A stretch of 64,000 nucleotides of DNA from Candidatus Cloacimonadota bacterium (lineage in GTDB: Bacteria; Cloacimonadota; Cloacimonadia; Cloacimonadales; TCS61): assembly GCA_021736135.1 (NCBI GenBank), contig JAIPGO010000008.1, forward strand, positions 1 through 64,000, written 5' to 3'. Made by a program: the position numbers and the translations under genes. Shown here piece by piece: positions 45,754-55,705 of the stretch (position 1 is the first letter of the stretch; every line of letters begins with the position of its first letter). The notes under the pieces are model-generated. The model was not told where the DNA came from, did not search any database, and saw nothing but the letters and a program-made list of their open reading frames with translations.

Positions 45754-48183
45754 CTATTCGTATCTTATTGATGTTACAGGGTTTCTGACTCCTGCTCTCA
45801 ATGCTTGTAAACCCACTGTTATCAGGGCAATCAGCAGAGCCATTACTCCTGCAAGAACGAAAATTAAAATGTTGATTTCTACTTTATAGGCAAAGTTTTG
45901 CAGCCATTTATTTGTGAAATACCACGCTGCTGGCCAGGCTATAACATTTGCCAGCAGCACCCAGCGTGAAAACTCTTTTGATAAAAGCACGACAATCTGG
46001 TTTATTGTTGCACCCAGCACTTTGCGGATACCGATTTCTTTCTTTCTCTTTTCTGCCGAATAAGAGGCAAGACCAAACAGCCCCAGACAAGCGATGAAAA
46101 TTATCATTCCCGTAAAATAACTGAAAAGCTGAATCAATTTCTCTTCTGATTCATACATAAGGCTCAGGTGTTCATCCAGAAACACATATTGAAAAGCATC
46201 ATCAGAACTAAATTCTCTGATTATATTTCTAACGGTATTAACGGTTTCCATCACATCATTACCGCTGAAATGCACATATAATCTAAGATTTTCCCGATAT
46301 CTGGATTCCATTTCATCGTTTATGAGATAGATGATTATAGGACTGATTTCCTGCCGGACAGAGTTTGGATGAAAATCTTTTACCACTCCCGCCACATCGA
46401 TGTAATGATCTACTCCGGTTGTATCTGTATAACTGAATACTCTTTTTCCAATCGGCTCATCCCAGCCAAATCGCGCAACTGCAGCCTCATTTACCAAAAC
46501 TACATCCAGCCAATTTTCATCAAGTTCTCTATCAAAATTTCTACCCTCAGTAATTGTCATATCCATCATATCAATAAAATCATAGTCAATCTGCATAAAT
46601 TGACAGCTTATCCGATCAAAGGTGCCTTCATTATTTTCCACTGTCGCAGGAAAACGGTTAAAGGTGCTTCCCGGCATATTATATGAATAAGCGGATGATA
46701 CAATATCCGGATGCTCATTAAATTCTTGTTTTATCTGTACTAAATTTCTTTCGATCAAAGTATCTCTGATCGTCATTGCCAGCACGTTATCTTTATTAAA
46801 TCCCAAATCAATGTTTCGGGCAAATTTCATCTGCTGAATCACGATCATCGTTACTATTATCAAGGTTATTGATATGCTAAACTGCAATACGATGAGTATC
46901 TTACGAACCAGCATACCGCCCATTCCGTTAACTTTCGATTTCATAGCTTTTATCGGATCAAAATGTGACATTATAAATGCGGGATACATTCCTGATAAAA
47001 AACCCACAATTATACCAATGAAGATCGTTCCGATAAATATATCAAGGTTAGATGTAAAATTAAGGTTCACATTCCTGCTTGTGATATTATTAAATACAGG
47101 CATCAATAATTCTGCCAATACAAGAGCCAGAAATGACGCTAGAGTTGCAATTATAACTGACTCCAGAATAAATTGCCATACGATAGAACTTTGCGGAGAA
47201 CCAAATACTTTGCGAAGTCCTACTTCCTTAGCTCGTCTTAGGGATCTAGCCGTTGCCAGATTTACATAATTTATGCAGGCAATAGCAAGCAGGAAAATTC
47301 CGACAAGTAAGAGAATGTAAACATTGTTGATATTACCATTGGGTGCCATTTCCCACACAAGATCTGATTTTAAATGTATATCTTTTATCGGCTGCAAAGA
47401 TAACTCTGCTACTCCATCAAGCTCATCATATCTTTCCTTCATAAAATCATTAAAGAACTGGGGGAATTTTGCCTCAAGAGCATCGACGTCTGTGCCTTTC
47501 ACAAGTTTCAGATAATGATATACCTGCCAGCCATACCAGGCATTTTCTTCACCAAACCGGTATGCTGCTGCCCAGGGGAGCAGGGCGTCATATTCAAAAT
47601 GACTGCGTCCCGGCAGATCACGAAATATTCCTTTTACTATTACCGGGAACCGGTCATCAATCAAAAGTGAATTACCCAAAGCTTCCATATCACCAAACAG
47701 CTTCTTTGCCAGGCTTTCTGCAATTGTTATGCCCACTTCTCCAGTCAGTGCTTCTTCTGGTGTTCCGGCAATGAATTCTACGTCAAATACGTCAAAGAAA
47801 GTTGAGTCAACGGCATAAAATTTGTCTGAGTTAAAGACATTTTCTTCATAAGAAAGATTCGCAGAATGGGTATATAATCCATTGATCCCACAGGCTCGAG
47901 TAGTCGCTTCTATCTCAGGATATATTTCTCGCATTTTGGGGGATATTGGGCGTGGCGCATTGCAGTATTTGTCAATTTTACCACCAATATTATTGCGGTT
48001 ACAAAGCCTGTAAATCTGGTCTCCATCCTTATGAAACTTGTCATAAGATAGCTCCTCTTTGATGTAAAGACTGATCATAATGCAGCAGGTAATGCTGATC
48101 GCCAATCCGACTATGTTCAGAAGTGAATAAAACTTCTGTCGAGTGATATTACGGAACGCTGTTTTCAAGTAATTAAAAAGCAT
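45754..48183 (-). CDS. MacB/FtsX-type ABC permease, third of the array
   Basis: 809 aa, the longest member. TM1 includes NIVGLAISITCCIMISLYIK. The first core reads AKEVGLRKVFGSPQSSIVWQ and the second KEIGIRKVLGATINQIVVLL, followed by KEFSRWVLLANVIAWPAAWY. It ends NPVTSIRYE. All family features are intact. Confidence 0.9.
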   Translation of the reverse strand: MLFNYLKTAFRNITRQKFYSLLNIVGLAISITCCIMISLYIKEELSYDKFHKDGDQIYRLCNRNNIGGKIDKYCNAPRPISPKMREIYPEIEATTRACGINGLYTHSANLSYEENVFNSDKFYAVDSTFFDVFDVEFIAGTPEEALTGEVGITIAESLAKKLFGDMEALGNSLLIDDRFPVIVKGIFRDLPGRSHFEYDALLPWAAAYRFGEENAWYGWQVYHYLKLVKGTDVDALEAKFPQFFNDFMKERYDELDGVAELSLQPIKDIHLKSDLVWEMAPNGNINNVYILLLVGIFLLAIACINYVNLATARSLRRAKEVGLRKVFGSPQSSIVWQFILESVIIATLASFLALVLAELLMPVFNNITSRNVNLNFTSNLDIFIGTIFIGIIVGFLSGMYPAFIMSHFDPIKAMKSKVNGMGGMLVRKILIVLQFSISITLIIVTMIVIQQMKFARNIDLGFNKDNVLAMTIRDTLIERNLVQIKQEFNEHPDIVSSAYSYNMPGSTFNRFPATVENNEGTFDRISCQFMQIDYDFIDMMDMTITEGRNFDRELDENWLDVVLVNEAAVARFGWDEPIGKRVFSYTDTTGVDHYIDVAGVVKDFHPNSVRQEISPIIIYLINDEMESRYRENLRLYVHFSGNDVMETVNTVRNIIREFSSDDAFQYVFLDEHLSLMYESEEKLIQLFSYFTGMIIFIACLGLFGLASYSAEKRKKEIGIRKVLGATINQIVVLLSKEFSRWVLLANVIAWPAAWYFTNKWLQNFAYKVEINILIFVLAGVMALLIALITVGLQALRAGVRNPVTSIRYE

Positions 48184-48197
48184 CGGGGGTGTACCTT

Positions 48198-50618
48198 TTA
48201 TTCGTGTTTGAGGGCATCTGCCGGATTTGTTCTGGCTGCACTTATTGCCTTAATACTGATTGTAATTATTGCAATGATCAGTGCCAGCAATCCTGATGCC
48301 ACATAGATTAACGGTGTTATTTCGGCTGCGTAAGCGAAATTTTCCAGCCATTTCTCCATTCCCAGCCAGGCTAGAGGCCAGGCGATTATATTAGAAAATA
48401 TAACCAGTAAGGCAAAATTACGAGTTAAAAGATAGACTATGGATTTTTCTGAAGCTCCCAGCACTTTGCGGATACTGATCTCTCTGATCCTTTGTTCTGT
48501 GGCATAAGAGGTTAAGCCCAACAGTCCCAGGCAGGCAATAAATATGCAGATCATAGTAAAATAGCTGAATACTCTTCCTGTCTTCTCTTCTGCATCATAT
48601 TGTGCTCTCAGGTTATCATCCATAAAATCATAGCTGAAAGGAAATGTCGGGCAAAACTCATTCCATTTCTCTTCCATATAGGCTAAAGTTGATTCCAGAT
48701 CGCTTTGATCTATGCGCAAGGTAATTCTCTGCATTGGCTCTTCAGAAAGGATTAAAATAAGTGGATCGATCAGATTGCGCAGTGACCTGTAATGATAATC
48801 CTGTATTACACCGATCACGCGAGTATTTCTGGTTGCGGTTCCGTCTGGTGCGGCTCCGAAATCAAGTTTCTTGCCAATGGCCTTTTCACCCCAGCCCAGA
48901 TTTTCAGCACAGCTCAGATTTATCAGGCATGCTTCTTCCAGATCGGTTGCCAGTTCCGGATCAAAATCTCTACCCATTAGTATTTTTATACCCATCACAT
49001 CGAGATAATCCTTATCAACCATCACGAAATTGATCGCTTTTTCACTCATCTCACCTTCATCTGTTTCATAGCGCTGAACAATGATACCAAATCCGCCGCC
49101 GGGTATGCTTGATGATGTACCTGCTTTCAATATCTTAGGATGCTTCAATAGTTCATCTCTAAAGGTTGCCAGATTTCGGGCTCCGGTTGTATCGCGTATG
49201 GTTAGTACCACTAAACCGTCTTTCTCAAATCCCAGGTCTGTGTTCTGCATAAATTCAAGCTGACTTATCACACCCAGAGTGCAGATTATCAGGAAGATAG
49301 ATATAGAAAACTGTACTACCACTAAAAGCTTACGAAATGTCGCACTACCTTTATTCAATTTTCCCTTGAGTACTTCCACAGGAACGAATGATGACAGGTA
49401 AAATGCCGGATAACTGCCCGATATTAATCCCACAACGATACTAACCAGCAGAAAAAGTCCATAATAATTGAGGTTATCACTAACACTCAAACTTAATTCG
49501 CGTCCTGCCAGTTCATTAAAAGTCGGAAGCAGCAATTCCGCGGCAAATATTGCCAGCACATAAGCAAATATGCTTATGACCACAGATTCCAGCAAAAACT
49601 GTCGCCGCAGTGACCCTCTCTGAGCTCCAGCCACTTTGCGGATACCCACTTCTGTGGCACGTCCCGAGGATTGTGCTGTTGCCATATTCATATAATTTAT
49701 GCAGCCAATCAAAAGTAAAAACAGCGCTACTATTCCAAAGATGTAAACATAAGATATATTCCCCGTAGGAAGGTCTCCTCCCAGTTTGGAATGTAGATGT
49801 ACCCGGTCAAGGCGCTGTGCCATTAACTGGAAACTCGCATTGAGGGTTTCGCCTAATGCCTTGATGTATTTTTCATTAAAGGGGGGATAGCCACGCATGA
49901 TGTTATCCATCGAACCGCCCTCTTTAAGTTTGACAAATGAGTAAAAACCCACATTCCAGAAAAGATTGGGACTGAGACTGTGAAACATTTCTGCACCATA
50001 AAATTGCGCCAGTGTTATCATGGAAGCTATAGCTTCAAAGTTTAGATGACTGTTCTGCGGCAGGTCTTTGATCACTCCGGTGACAGTAAATCCAAATCCA
50101 TAACCTGTCTGCAAAAATTTTCCCATAGGGTCTTGAGCTCCAAAAATGTGCTTAGCAAAACTTTCTGTAAGCACGATTTCATTGGGGTCATCTAGTGCTT
50201 CTGATGGTTCTCCCCGCAAAAATTCATAAGAAAATACCTCAAATACCGTAGAATCTGCATACCACACATTGTCTTCAAAATACTTTTTACCGTCGATCTG
50301 AAAGAGATTGTTATCCATTTCACGGAAACGGCAATACTGCTCCACGTCTTCGGGAAATTCGAGTTTGATCGCCGGTGCCAGAGGTAATGCCGTTACGGCA
50401 AACAGATCTTCCGACTCCTGAATGGTGAAATGTGATTCCAAACGGTAAATGCGCTCATAATCTTCATTATACTTATCATAAGAAAGCTCATTCTGGATGT
50501 AAAGCCCGATCAGGATAGCACAGCAAATGCCAATTGCCAGTCCTGCCATGTTGATTATGGTGTAAAACTTCTTGCGCACAAGATTACGAACCGCGATTTT
50601 AAGGTAATTCCAGAACAT
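48198..50618 (-). CDS. MacB/FtsX-type ABC permease, second of the array
   Basis: 806 aa. The cores are ATEVGIRKVAGAQRGSLRRQ and REISIRKVLGASEKSIVYLL, followed by RNFALLVIFSNIIAWPLAW. It ends NPADALKHE, the only member with His instead of Tyr in the penultimate position. The gap to the first permease is 8 nt. Confidence 0.9.
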   Translation of the reverse strand: MFWNYLKIAVRNLVRKKFYTIINMAGLAIGICCAILIGLYIQNELSYDKYNEDYERIYRLESHFTIQESEDLFAVTALPLAPAIKLEFPEDVEQYCRFREMDNNLFQIDGKKYFEDNVWYADSTVFEVFSYEFLRGEPSEALDDPNEIVLTESFAKHIFGAQDPMGKFLQTGYGFGFTVTGVIKDLPQNSHLNFEAIASMITLAQFYGAEMFHSLSPNLFWNVGFYSFVKLKEGGSMDNIMRGYPPFNEKYIKALGETLNASFQLMAQRLDRVHLHSKLGGDLPTGNISYVYIFGIVALFLLLIGCINYMNMATAQSSGRATEVGIRKVAGAQRGSLRRQFLLESVVISIFAYVLAIFAAELLLPTFNELAGRELSLSVSDNLNYYGLFLLVSIVVGLISGSYPAFYLSSFVPVEVLKGKLNKGSATFRKLLVVVQFSISIFLIICTLGVISQLEFMQNTDLGFEKDGLVVLTIRDTTGARNLATFRDELLKHPKILKAGTSSSIPGGGFGIIVQRYETDEGEMSEKAINFVMVDKDYLDVMGIKILMGRDFDPELATDLEEACLINLSCAENLGWGEKAIGKKLDFGAAPDGTATRNTRVIGVIQDYHYRSLRNLIDPLILILSEEPMQRITLRIDQSDLESTLAYMEEKWNEFCPTFPFSYDFMDDNLRAQYDAEEKTGRVFSYFTMICIFIACLGLLGLTSYATEQRIREISIRKVLGASEKSIVYLLTRNFALLVIFSNIIAWPLAWLGMEKWLENFAYAAEITPLIYVASGLLALIIAIITISIKAISAARTNPADALKHE

Positions 50619-50626
50619 ATTTGCTC

Positions 50627-53005
50627 CTATTCATATTTTAAAGCTTCAATCGGGTTAGTGTTGGCTACTTTAGTTGTGTGATAAGCTGATGTGAGAAAGC
50701 TGACAAACATTGCTCCCAATAATGCCAAACCAAAAATCAATGGATTGACTGTGACTTTATTGGCGTAATTATTTTGCCAAAGACCAAAGACGTAATAGGC
50801 CAGAGGTCCTGCCAGAATGGCCGAAATGATGGTTGTTGTAAAAATCCCTTTGAACAGAGTAGCGACGATCTGCATAACGCTGGCGCCCAGGATTTTGCGA
50901 ACTGCAACTTCTTTTGTTCTCTGGATAGTTGAGTAGGAAGTGAGTCCCAAAAGCCCAAAGCAGGAGATCAGGATGCAGAAACAGGTGAAGATACTAAAGA
51001 GTTTTTTCTGAATCTCATCATTTTGATAGATTGTATTCAGATCCTGTTCCAGAAAGGAATAATCGATCGGGAAATCAGGAGAAAATTCCTGCCATTTCTG
51101 TTTGATGAAGTCCATTGTCTCGGTGATGTTTTCACCCTTTATGCCTACATTCAATACGCCCAGTGGAGAAAGTGACAGCAGCATATACATCGGACCAAGC
51201 TCGTTTTTGACAGGAGCGTAGTGGAAGTTTTTTGCTACTCCAACCACTTTTCCGTACTGGTTTTTCTTACCAATGGGCTCTGTCCAGCCAAACAGATCAA
51301 CCATTGCTTCATTAACGATGAAATCGATTGATTCCCCTTTCTGCCGTTCGGTTATGAAATTAGTGCCGGATATTATCTCTATACCCATTGTTTCCAAAAA
51401 GTATTTATCCACATATAAGACTGGATTTGCATGCATTTCCATTTCACCGCTTTCGGTTTCCCATTCAAAGGCCAGGCCGGAAAGTCCCCGACCCAGAGCA
51501 GAACTGGAAAATCCGGCTGAAACCACATTGTGATGATCAATGATCATTTCTCTAAAATTTGTGAATTTCTGCTTTAGCTCATCGTTGGAAGTGTAGATAG
51601 TAATAATATTTTCCTTTTTAAATCCCAGATCAAGATTCTGCATGAATTCAATCTGCTGACGCACAAAAAGCGTTAAGATGACAGCCGATATGGAAATGAT
51701 AAATTGAAAAGAGACAAGGGCATTTCGGAAATAACTTCCGGTCTTTCCTTTTTTCATCTGTCCTTTCAAAGAAGAGATCGGGGCTAAATGCGAAAGATAA
51801 AAAGCGGGATAGAACCCGGAAATAACACCTACCAGTACAGTAATAAGGATCGAACCAAATAGTAAGGTGAGATTACCGAATAAATCTATCTGCAGGTTTT
51901 TATTGATAAGTTCATTAAACGGAGTGCCTTTTAAAACCAGTTCTGTCAGAAAGAAAGCAAGAATTAGAGCTAAAAAAGCCAGTATGATTGATTCGCTGAG
52001 AAACTGACGGATCAATTGTTTCTTTTCAGCTCCCAATGCTTTCTTTATGCCGATTTCACGTGCCCTGCCACCTGCCCGGGAAGTTGCCATATTCACGTAA
52101 TTTATACAGGCAAGGAGCAGGATGAACAATCCGATGGAAGTAAAACCGTAAAGGAATTTACGATTAGCTTCCGAAAATCTGGAATTTATGACTGATCTGA
52201 GATAGACGTTCTGCAATGGTTCCACCACTGCAATATAGTTGATACGGTCAAATTCTGCCATTTCCCGCTCATAGAAGTTTTGAAATTTTGCCGAGAACTG
52301 TTCGGTTGTGAAATTTTCGTTAAACAGGAAATAGGTGAAAAATGACATGCCGCTCCCTAAAACACGGGGAGAATATATTTCTTCTAAATTCTGGCCTTGT
52401 AAGTAAGAATTAAGCGAAATAAGTCCCGAAAACTTGAGATGAGAATTATCCGGCAAGTTTTGAATTACTCCTGTGATTTCGTAGATCTCGTTATCAATTT
52501 CCATCTCTTTTCCAACAGGATCTTGCTCATCAAAGTATTTGCCGGCAAGATCTTGTGTGAGCACAATAGTATTTGGTTTCTCCAGAGCATCGGCACTATT
52601 TCCGTAAATGAAAGGATAAGAAAATACACGGAACACACTATTATCAATAATCATCAGGTTGTTTTCGTATAACGTTTTTTCATTGGCTTTCACCAGCATA
52701 ATTCCAGGATAATAACAGCGAACATATTCTTCTATTTCCGGCATTTCATGTTGCAAAAGTGGACCAACTGCCATATTACAGGTCGATTGTGTGCTGCTGT
52801 TTCCGCCGATAGTCATATTTACACCATAACGATATATTCTGTCACTGTTTTTGTGGTGATTATCGTAAGATAATTCGTTCTGGACAAAAAGCAGCACTAA
52901 CATACTGCAACATAAGCCCAGCGCTAAACCGGAAATGTTCAGAATAGAGTGAAATTTGTCTTTCAATAGGACTCGAAAAGCTTGAATGATGTTTTGTTTG
53001 AACAT
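50627..53005 (-). CDS. MacB/FtsX-type ABC permease, first full-length member of the array
   Basis: 792 aa. Members of this family have one helix near the N-terminus (here about 18-40), a first periplasmic MacB-type domain (about 43-285), three helices of an FtsX core (about 290-420), a fifth helix (about 425-447), a second periplasmic domain (about 450-665) and a second FtsX core with three helices, about eight helices in all. The halves repeat, so one chain may act as a pseudo-dimer. Here the cores are AREIGIKKALGAEKKQLIRQ and KEVAVRKILGASVMQIVATL, and the end is NPIEALKYE. In MacB and Lol systems such permeases couple a cytoplasmic ATPase to periplasmic movement of a substrate towards the outer membrane channel. 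It starts 2 nt after the deleted permease remnant. Confidence 0.9.
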   Translation of the reverse strand: MFKQNIIQAFRVLLKDKFHSILNISGLALGLCCSMLVLLFVQNELSYDNHHKNSDRIYRYGVNMTIGGNSSTQSTCNMAVGPLLQHEMPEIEEYVRCYYPGIMLVKANEKTLYENNLMIIDNSVFRVFSYPFIYGNSADALEKPNTIVLTQDLAGKYFDEQDPVGKEMEIDNEIYEITGVIQNLPDNSHLKFSGLISLNSYLQGQNLEEIYSPRVLGSGMSFFTYFLFNENFTTEQFSAKFQNFYEREMAEFDRINYIAVVEPLQNVYLRSVINSRFSEANRKFLYGFTSIGLFILLLACINYVNMATSRAGGRAREIGIKKALGAEKKQLIRQFLSESIILAFLALILAFFLTELVLKGTPFNELINKNLQIDLFGNLTLLFGSILITVLVGVISGFYPAFYLSHLAPISSLKGQMKKGKTGSYFRNALVSFQFIISISAVILTLFVRQQIEFMQNLDLGFKKENIITIYTSNDELKQKFTNFREMIIDHHNVVSAGFSSSALGRGLSGLAFEWETESGEMEMHANPVLYVDKYFLETMGIEIISGTNFITERQKGESIDFIVNEAMVDLFGWTEPIGKKNQYGKVVGVAKNFHYAPVKNELGPMYMLLSLSPLGVLNVGIKGENITETMDFIKQKWQEFSPDFPIDYSFLEQDLNTIYQNDEIQKKLFSIFTCFCILISCFGLLGLTSYSTIQRTKEVAVRKILGASVMQIVATLFKGIFTTTIISAILAGPLAYYVFGLWQNNYANKVTVNPLIFGLALLGAMFVSFLTSAYHTTKVANTNPIEALKYE

Positions 53006-53007
53006 AT

Positions 53008-53319
53008 TTATCTCTTTTCGAATATTAATGCTTCAATGGGAATAGATATTGCATCTTTGGGCATTTTTGATACAGCAGCTAATAAACCTGGAGTAACAGC
53101 AGCTTCCAGCGACGGGGAAGAATATTCCTGATGTTCTAAGACACTGAATATTTGATCTTTGCTATCGAGAAAGTTGCCATAACTTAAATCGCCCGGAATC
53201 CATAAAGACAGCAGGATAGTGCAACTGATACCAATTGCCAGACCAGGGATATTACTAATTGAATATCCATTCTGCCTGTATAAATATCTGAAAGCGATTT
53301 TAAAGTAATTCCAGATCAT
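53008..53319 (-). pseudogene. Internally deleted FtsX-type permease remnant
   Basis: A 103-codon frame whose residues 1-92 match the permease N-terminus (IWNYFKIAFRYLYRQNGYSI, helix NIPGLAIGISCTILLSLW, DLSYGNF, then a TPGLLAAVSKMP segment). The last dozen residues, SIPIEALIFEKR, match the family's C-terminal NPIEALKYE. About 690 residues between them are missing, and the join is in frame. The DNA at the 3' end also resembles the 3' end of the next permease gene. The likely history is an in-frame deletion in a tenth permease. It could still make a one-helix peptide, but the FtsX cores are gone. Confidence 0.8.
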
Positions 53320-53377
53320 AAATAACTCCTGTTAAATATGCTGTTCCGGGAGATATGAGATGCATCCCCGGTTCAGA

Positions 53378-54067
53378 TTAAAGATGAAATTCTTTCTTGA
53401 TGTTTTCCGTGACCACGTGACCATCAAACAATTGAATGATGCGATGTGCATATTCTGCATCTGTGGGAGAGTGAGTTACCATGATAATGGTTGTACCTTC
53501 GGAATTGAGCTGCGTGAGCATGGTCATCACTTCTTCACCATTGGCACTATCCAGATTTCCGGTAGGTTCATCGGCAAGTATAAGTTTAGGATTGGTGATC
53601 ACGGCTCTGGCAACTGCCACGCGCTGCTGCTGTCCACCGGAAAGCTGTTGTGGAAAATGCTTTGCTCTATGAGCAATTTTCATGCGGTCAAGTACTTTAT
53701 TGACCTGTTTACTACGCTCTGATGCCGGCATCTTAATGTAAAGCAGCGGCAGCTCCACGTTTTCATAAACGGTAAGCTCATCGATCAGATTAAAGCTCTG
53801 AAAGATGAATCCGATATTTGATTTACGCAAATTCGTCCTTTGACGTTCTTTGAATTTCGATACTTCGTGACCATTGAAGTGATATTCACCATCTGTGGGA
53901 TTATCCAATAGTCCCAACACATTCAAAAGTGTTGATTTGCCACAGCCTGACGGTCCCATAATTGCCACAAATTCGCCTTCTGCCACATTGACGTTCACAT
54001 TATTCAATGCTGTCGTCTCAACTTCGTCTGTACGGTAAACCTTTGTTAAGTTCATTGTCTTAATCAT
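53378..54067 (-). CDS. MacB/LolD-type ABC transporter ATPase
   Basis: A 229-aa cytoplasmic ATPase. Walker A is GPSGCGKS at 38-45, the Q-loop Gln is Q90, the signature [14 protein letters not shown] starts at 142, Walker B is ILADEP at 163-168 and the H-loop His is H199. The segment DEPTGNLDS after Walker B is typical of the MacB/LolD/FtsE group. It lies 16 nt after the adaptor gene and is the only ATPase in the operon, so it should power all nine permeases. Confidence 0.93.
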   Translation of the reverse strand: MIKTMNLTKVYRTDEVETTALNNVNVNVAEGEFVAIMGPSGCGKSTLLNVLGLLDNPTDGEYHFNGHEVSKFKERQRTNLRKSNIGFIFQSFNLIDELTVYENVELPLLYIKMPASERSKQVNKVLDRMKIAHRAKHFPQQLSGGQQQRVAVARAVITNPKLILADEPTGNLDSANGEEVMTMLTQLNSEGTTIIMVTHSPTDAEYAHRIIQLFDGHVVTENIKKEFHL

Positions 54068-54083
54068 CTGTCCTCCATTATTA

Positions 54084-55334
54084 TTATTTCATTATCAGCT
54101 TATCTGCTTCACCAAAATTAGCATAACTGGAAACGATCACTTTCTCGCCGGCACTCAAGCCTTCCAGAACTTCATAATAGCGGGGATTCATCCGTCCCAG
54201 CCTGATATCGCGTTTTTCCGCATAACTTTCGTCTGCACTCAATACAAATATATATTGTCCACCGGTGCTTTGATAAAATCCACCCCGTGGTAATAATAAC
54301 GCTTCACTCGATTCACCTAATTCCAGCTTTATCCGGAATGTTTGACCTGTCCGCAGATTTGCTGGCTGCTCACTGCTGAATTCCAGATCGACGGAAAAGC
54401 GCCCATTCTGCACTTCCGGATAGATTTTAGTGATTTCCAGCTGAAAAGTGCTTCCCGCAAAATCAAACTCTCCCACCAGCTCGCGATGAGTGCGTGAAAT
54501 ATAGTGCTCATCTATTTCCATATTGATCTTAAAGGAATCGGTTACATTGATCTCACCCAATCTCTGGCCTGCTGACTTCGCCTCCCCCACTTCTGCATTA
54601 ACCGCTACCAGCTGACCGTCTATGGGTGCCCGTAAATTCAAACTCTCCAGTTTTTCCCGCACCATATCCAGGTTTTTTCCCATATTGATCACGGAATTCT
54701 CCAGTTGCTCAATCTGCACGGCTCTAAACAGCGAATCAGTTGCCTGAGATTCCAGTAACAGGTCTTTATAATTAACGTAATAATCATAAGTCTCTTGCGA
54801 TTTCAAATATTCCTCACGAGAGATGAAATCTTTTTCAAAGAGTTCTTTCTTGCTCAAATAATCCCGCTCCTGCGTCACCAATTGATAATTAACATCCATC
54901 AACTGCTGCTTCAGGTTCAGCTTGTTCTGCTCCATGCTCAGACGGGTACTGCGCAGATTATTCATCTGATCCGCCAGATCTGCTTCCTGATTCATAATGC
55001 TCAAATAAAGGTTTGCATTGCTCAATCGCAGTATTATATCACCCTTCTTAACGATCGAACCCTCCTCGATCAGCACTTCTTCCACATAGCCGCCTTCAAG
55101 AGCATCCAGATATACTGTCCGGCTCGGAACTACTGTTCCCGTCACCGTGATGTAATCCTGAAAATTACCTTCGGTCACCGTCTCAATCGATATCCGCTCC
55201 CGCTGCACATTGAATTTCGAGCGATGGTCTCCCCAAATTGTGGTATAAAGCACTACCGCGATAAATATCACACCCAGACTGATCCAGATGAGCTTCTGTG
55301 TCGTCCATTTCTTCTTTTCAATTTTTCGATCCAT
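54084..55334 (-). CDS. Periplasmic adaptor (HlyD/MacA-type membrane fusion protein)
   Basis: 416 aa. A single N-terminal membrane helix (about 14-34) is followed by a barrel/lipoyl region (ITVTGTVVPSRTVYLDALEG, VEEVLIEEGSIVKKGDIILR), a long coiled-coil hairpin (about 105-235, including SKKELFEKDFISREEYLKSQ), the second lipoyl half (LRAPIDGQLVAVNAEVGE) and a C-terminal beta-barrel domain (RLGRMNPRYYEVLEGLSAGE). It would bridge the inner-membrane permease and the TolC-like channel. It is the first gene of the operon, so the promoter should lie in the region just upstream of 55334. Confidence 0.92.
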   Translation of the reverse strand: MDRKIEKKKWTTQKLIWISLGVIFIAVVLYTTIWGDHRSKFNVQRERISIETVTEGNFQDYITVTGTVVPSRTVYLDALEGGYVEEVLIEEGSIVKKGDIILRLSNANLYLSIMNQEADLADQMNNLRSTRLSMEQNKLNLKQQLMDVNYQLVTQERDYLSKKELFEKDFISREEYLKSQETYDYYVNYKDLLLESQATDSLFRAVQIEQLENSVINMGKNLDMVREKLESLNLRAPIDGQLVAVNAEVGEAKSAGQRLGEINVTDSFKINMEIDEHYISRTHRELVGEFDFAGSTFQLEITKIYPEVQNGRFSVDLEFSSEQPANLRTGQTFRIKLELGESSEALLLPRGGFYQSTGGQYIFVLSADESYAEKRDIRLGRMNPRYYEVLEGLSAGEKVIVSSYANFGEADKLIMK

Positions 55335-55650
55335 ATAATTCTCTCTTTAAATAAGATTTTCTTCACTTTTACGTAGTGCAATTACTATGCCAAATCGTAA
55401 CTGCCTAATAGTGTTAACTTTAACCGGTTCACCCTGTCCCCCGACTGTTCGTCACCGCACACCTAACCGTTCACCAGCGTACACTTGAACATTCGAAAGT
55501 GTGAAAATGAGAAGATAAACCTTCACTGCGTTCAGGAGTGAGTCGTGAGACGAAAAACCGAAGATACTTTATGACAAAACACAGTTCACTGATTCGTAAT
55601 TCTTACAGGCTGATATTGATGTTTTGTTATAGATTACTCCCGCACATATT
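55335..55650 (-). other. Non-coding region upstream of the efflux operon
   Basis: No gene is visible from 55335 to 56557. Close to the operon start, GTTC occurs at 55427-55430, 55447-55450 and 55469-55472, twice as GTTCACC and once as GTTCGTCACC, and a reverse copy GAAC occurs at 55487-55490. The spacing of 20-22 bp is about two helical turns. A partial palindrome ACACTTGAACATTCGAAAGTGT follows in two overlapping halves around 55481-55502. This could be an operator region. It is only a pattern, with no regulator gene nearby. Confidence 0.25.
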
Positions 55651-55705
55651 TATGAAAGCCACAACAAGAAAAAATATGGAAAAAAATACCATACCGTTTC
55701 TTGTT
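55651..55705. repeat. Palindrome D, related to palindrome C
   Basis: An inverted repeat with 17-nt arms (55663-55679, AACAAGAAAAAATATGG, with 55689-55705) pairs at 14 of 17 positions around a 9-nt A-rich loop. The left flank reads TATGAAAGCCACAACAAGAA, matching palindrome C (TATGAAGTGCCACAACAAGG) almost base for base. A small CCTG-AAATA-CAGG hairpin follows near 55710. From here to 56557 no further feature is evident. Confidence 0.65.
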
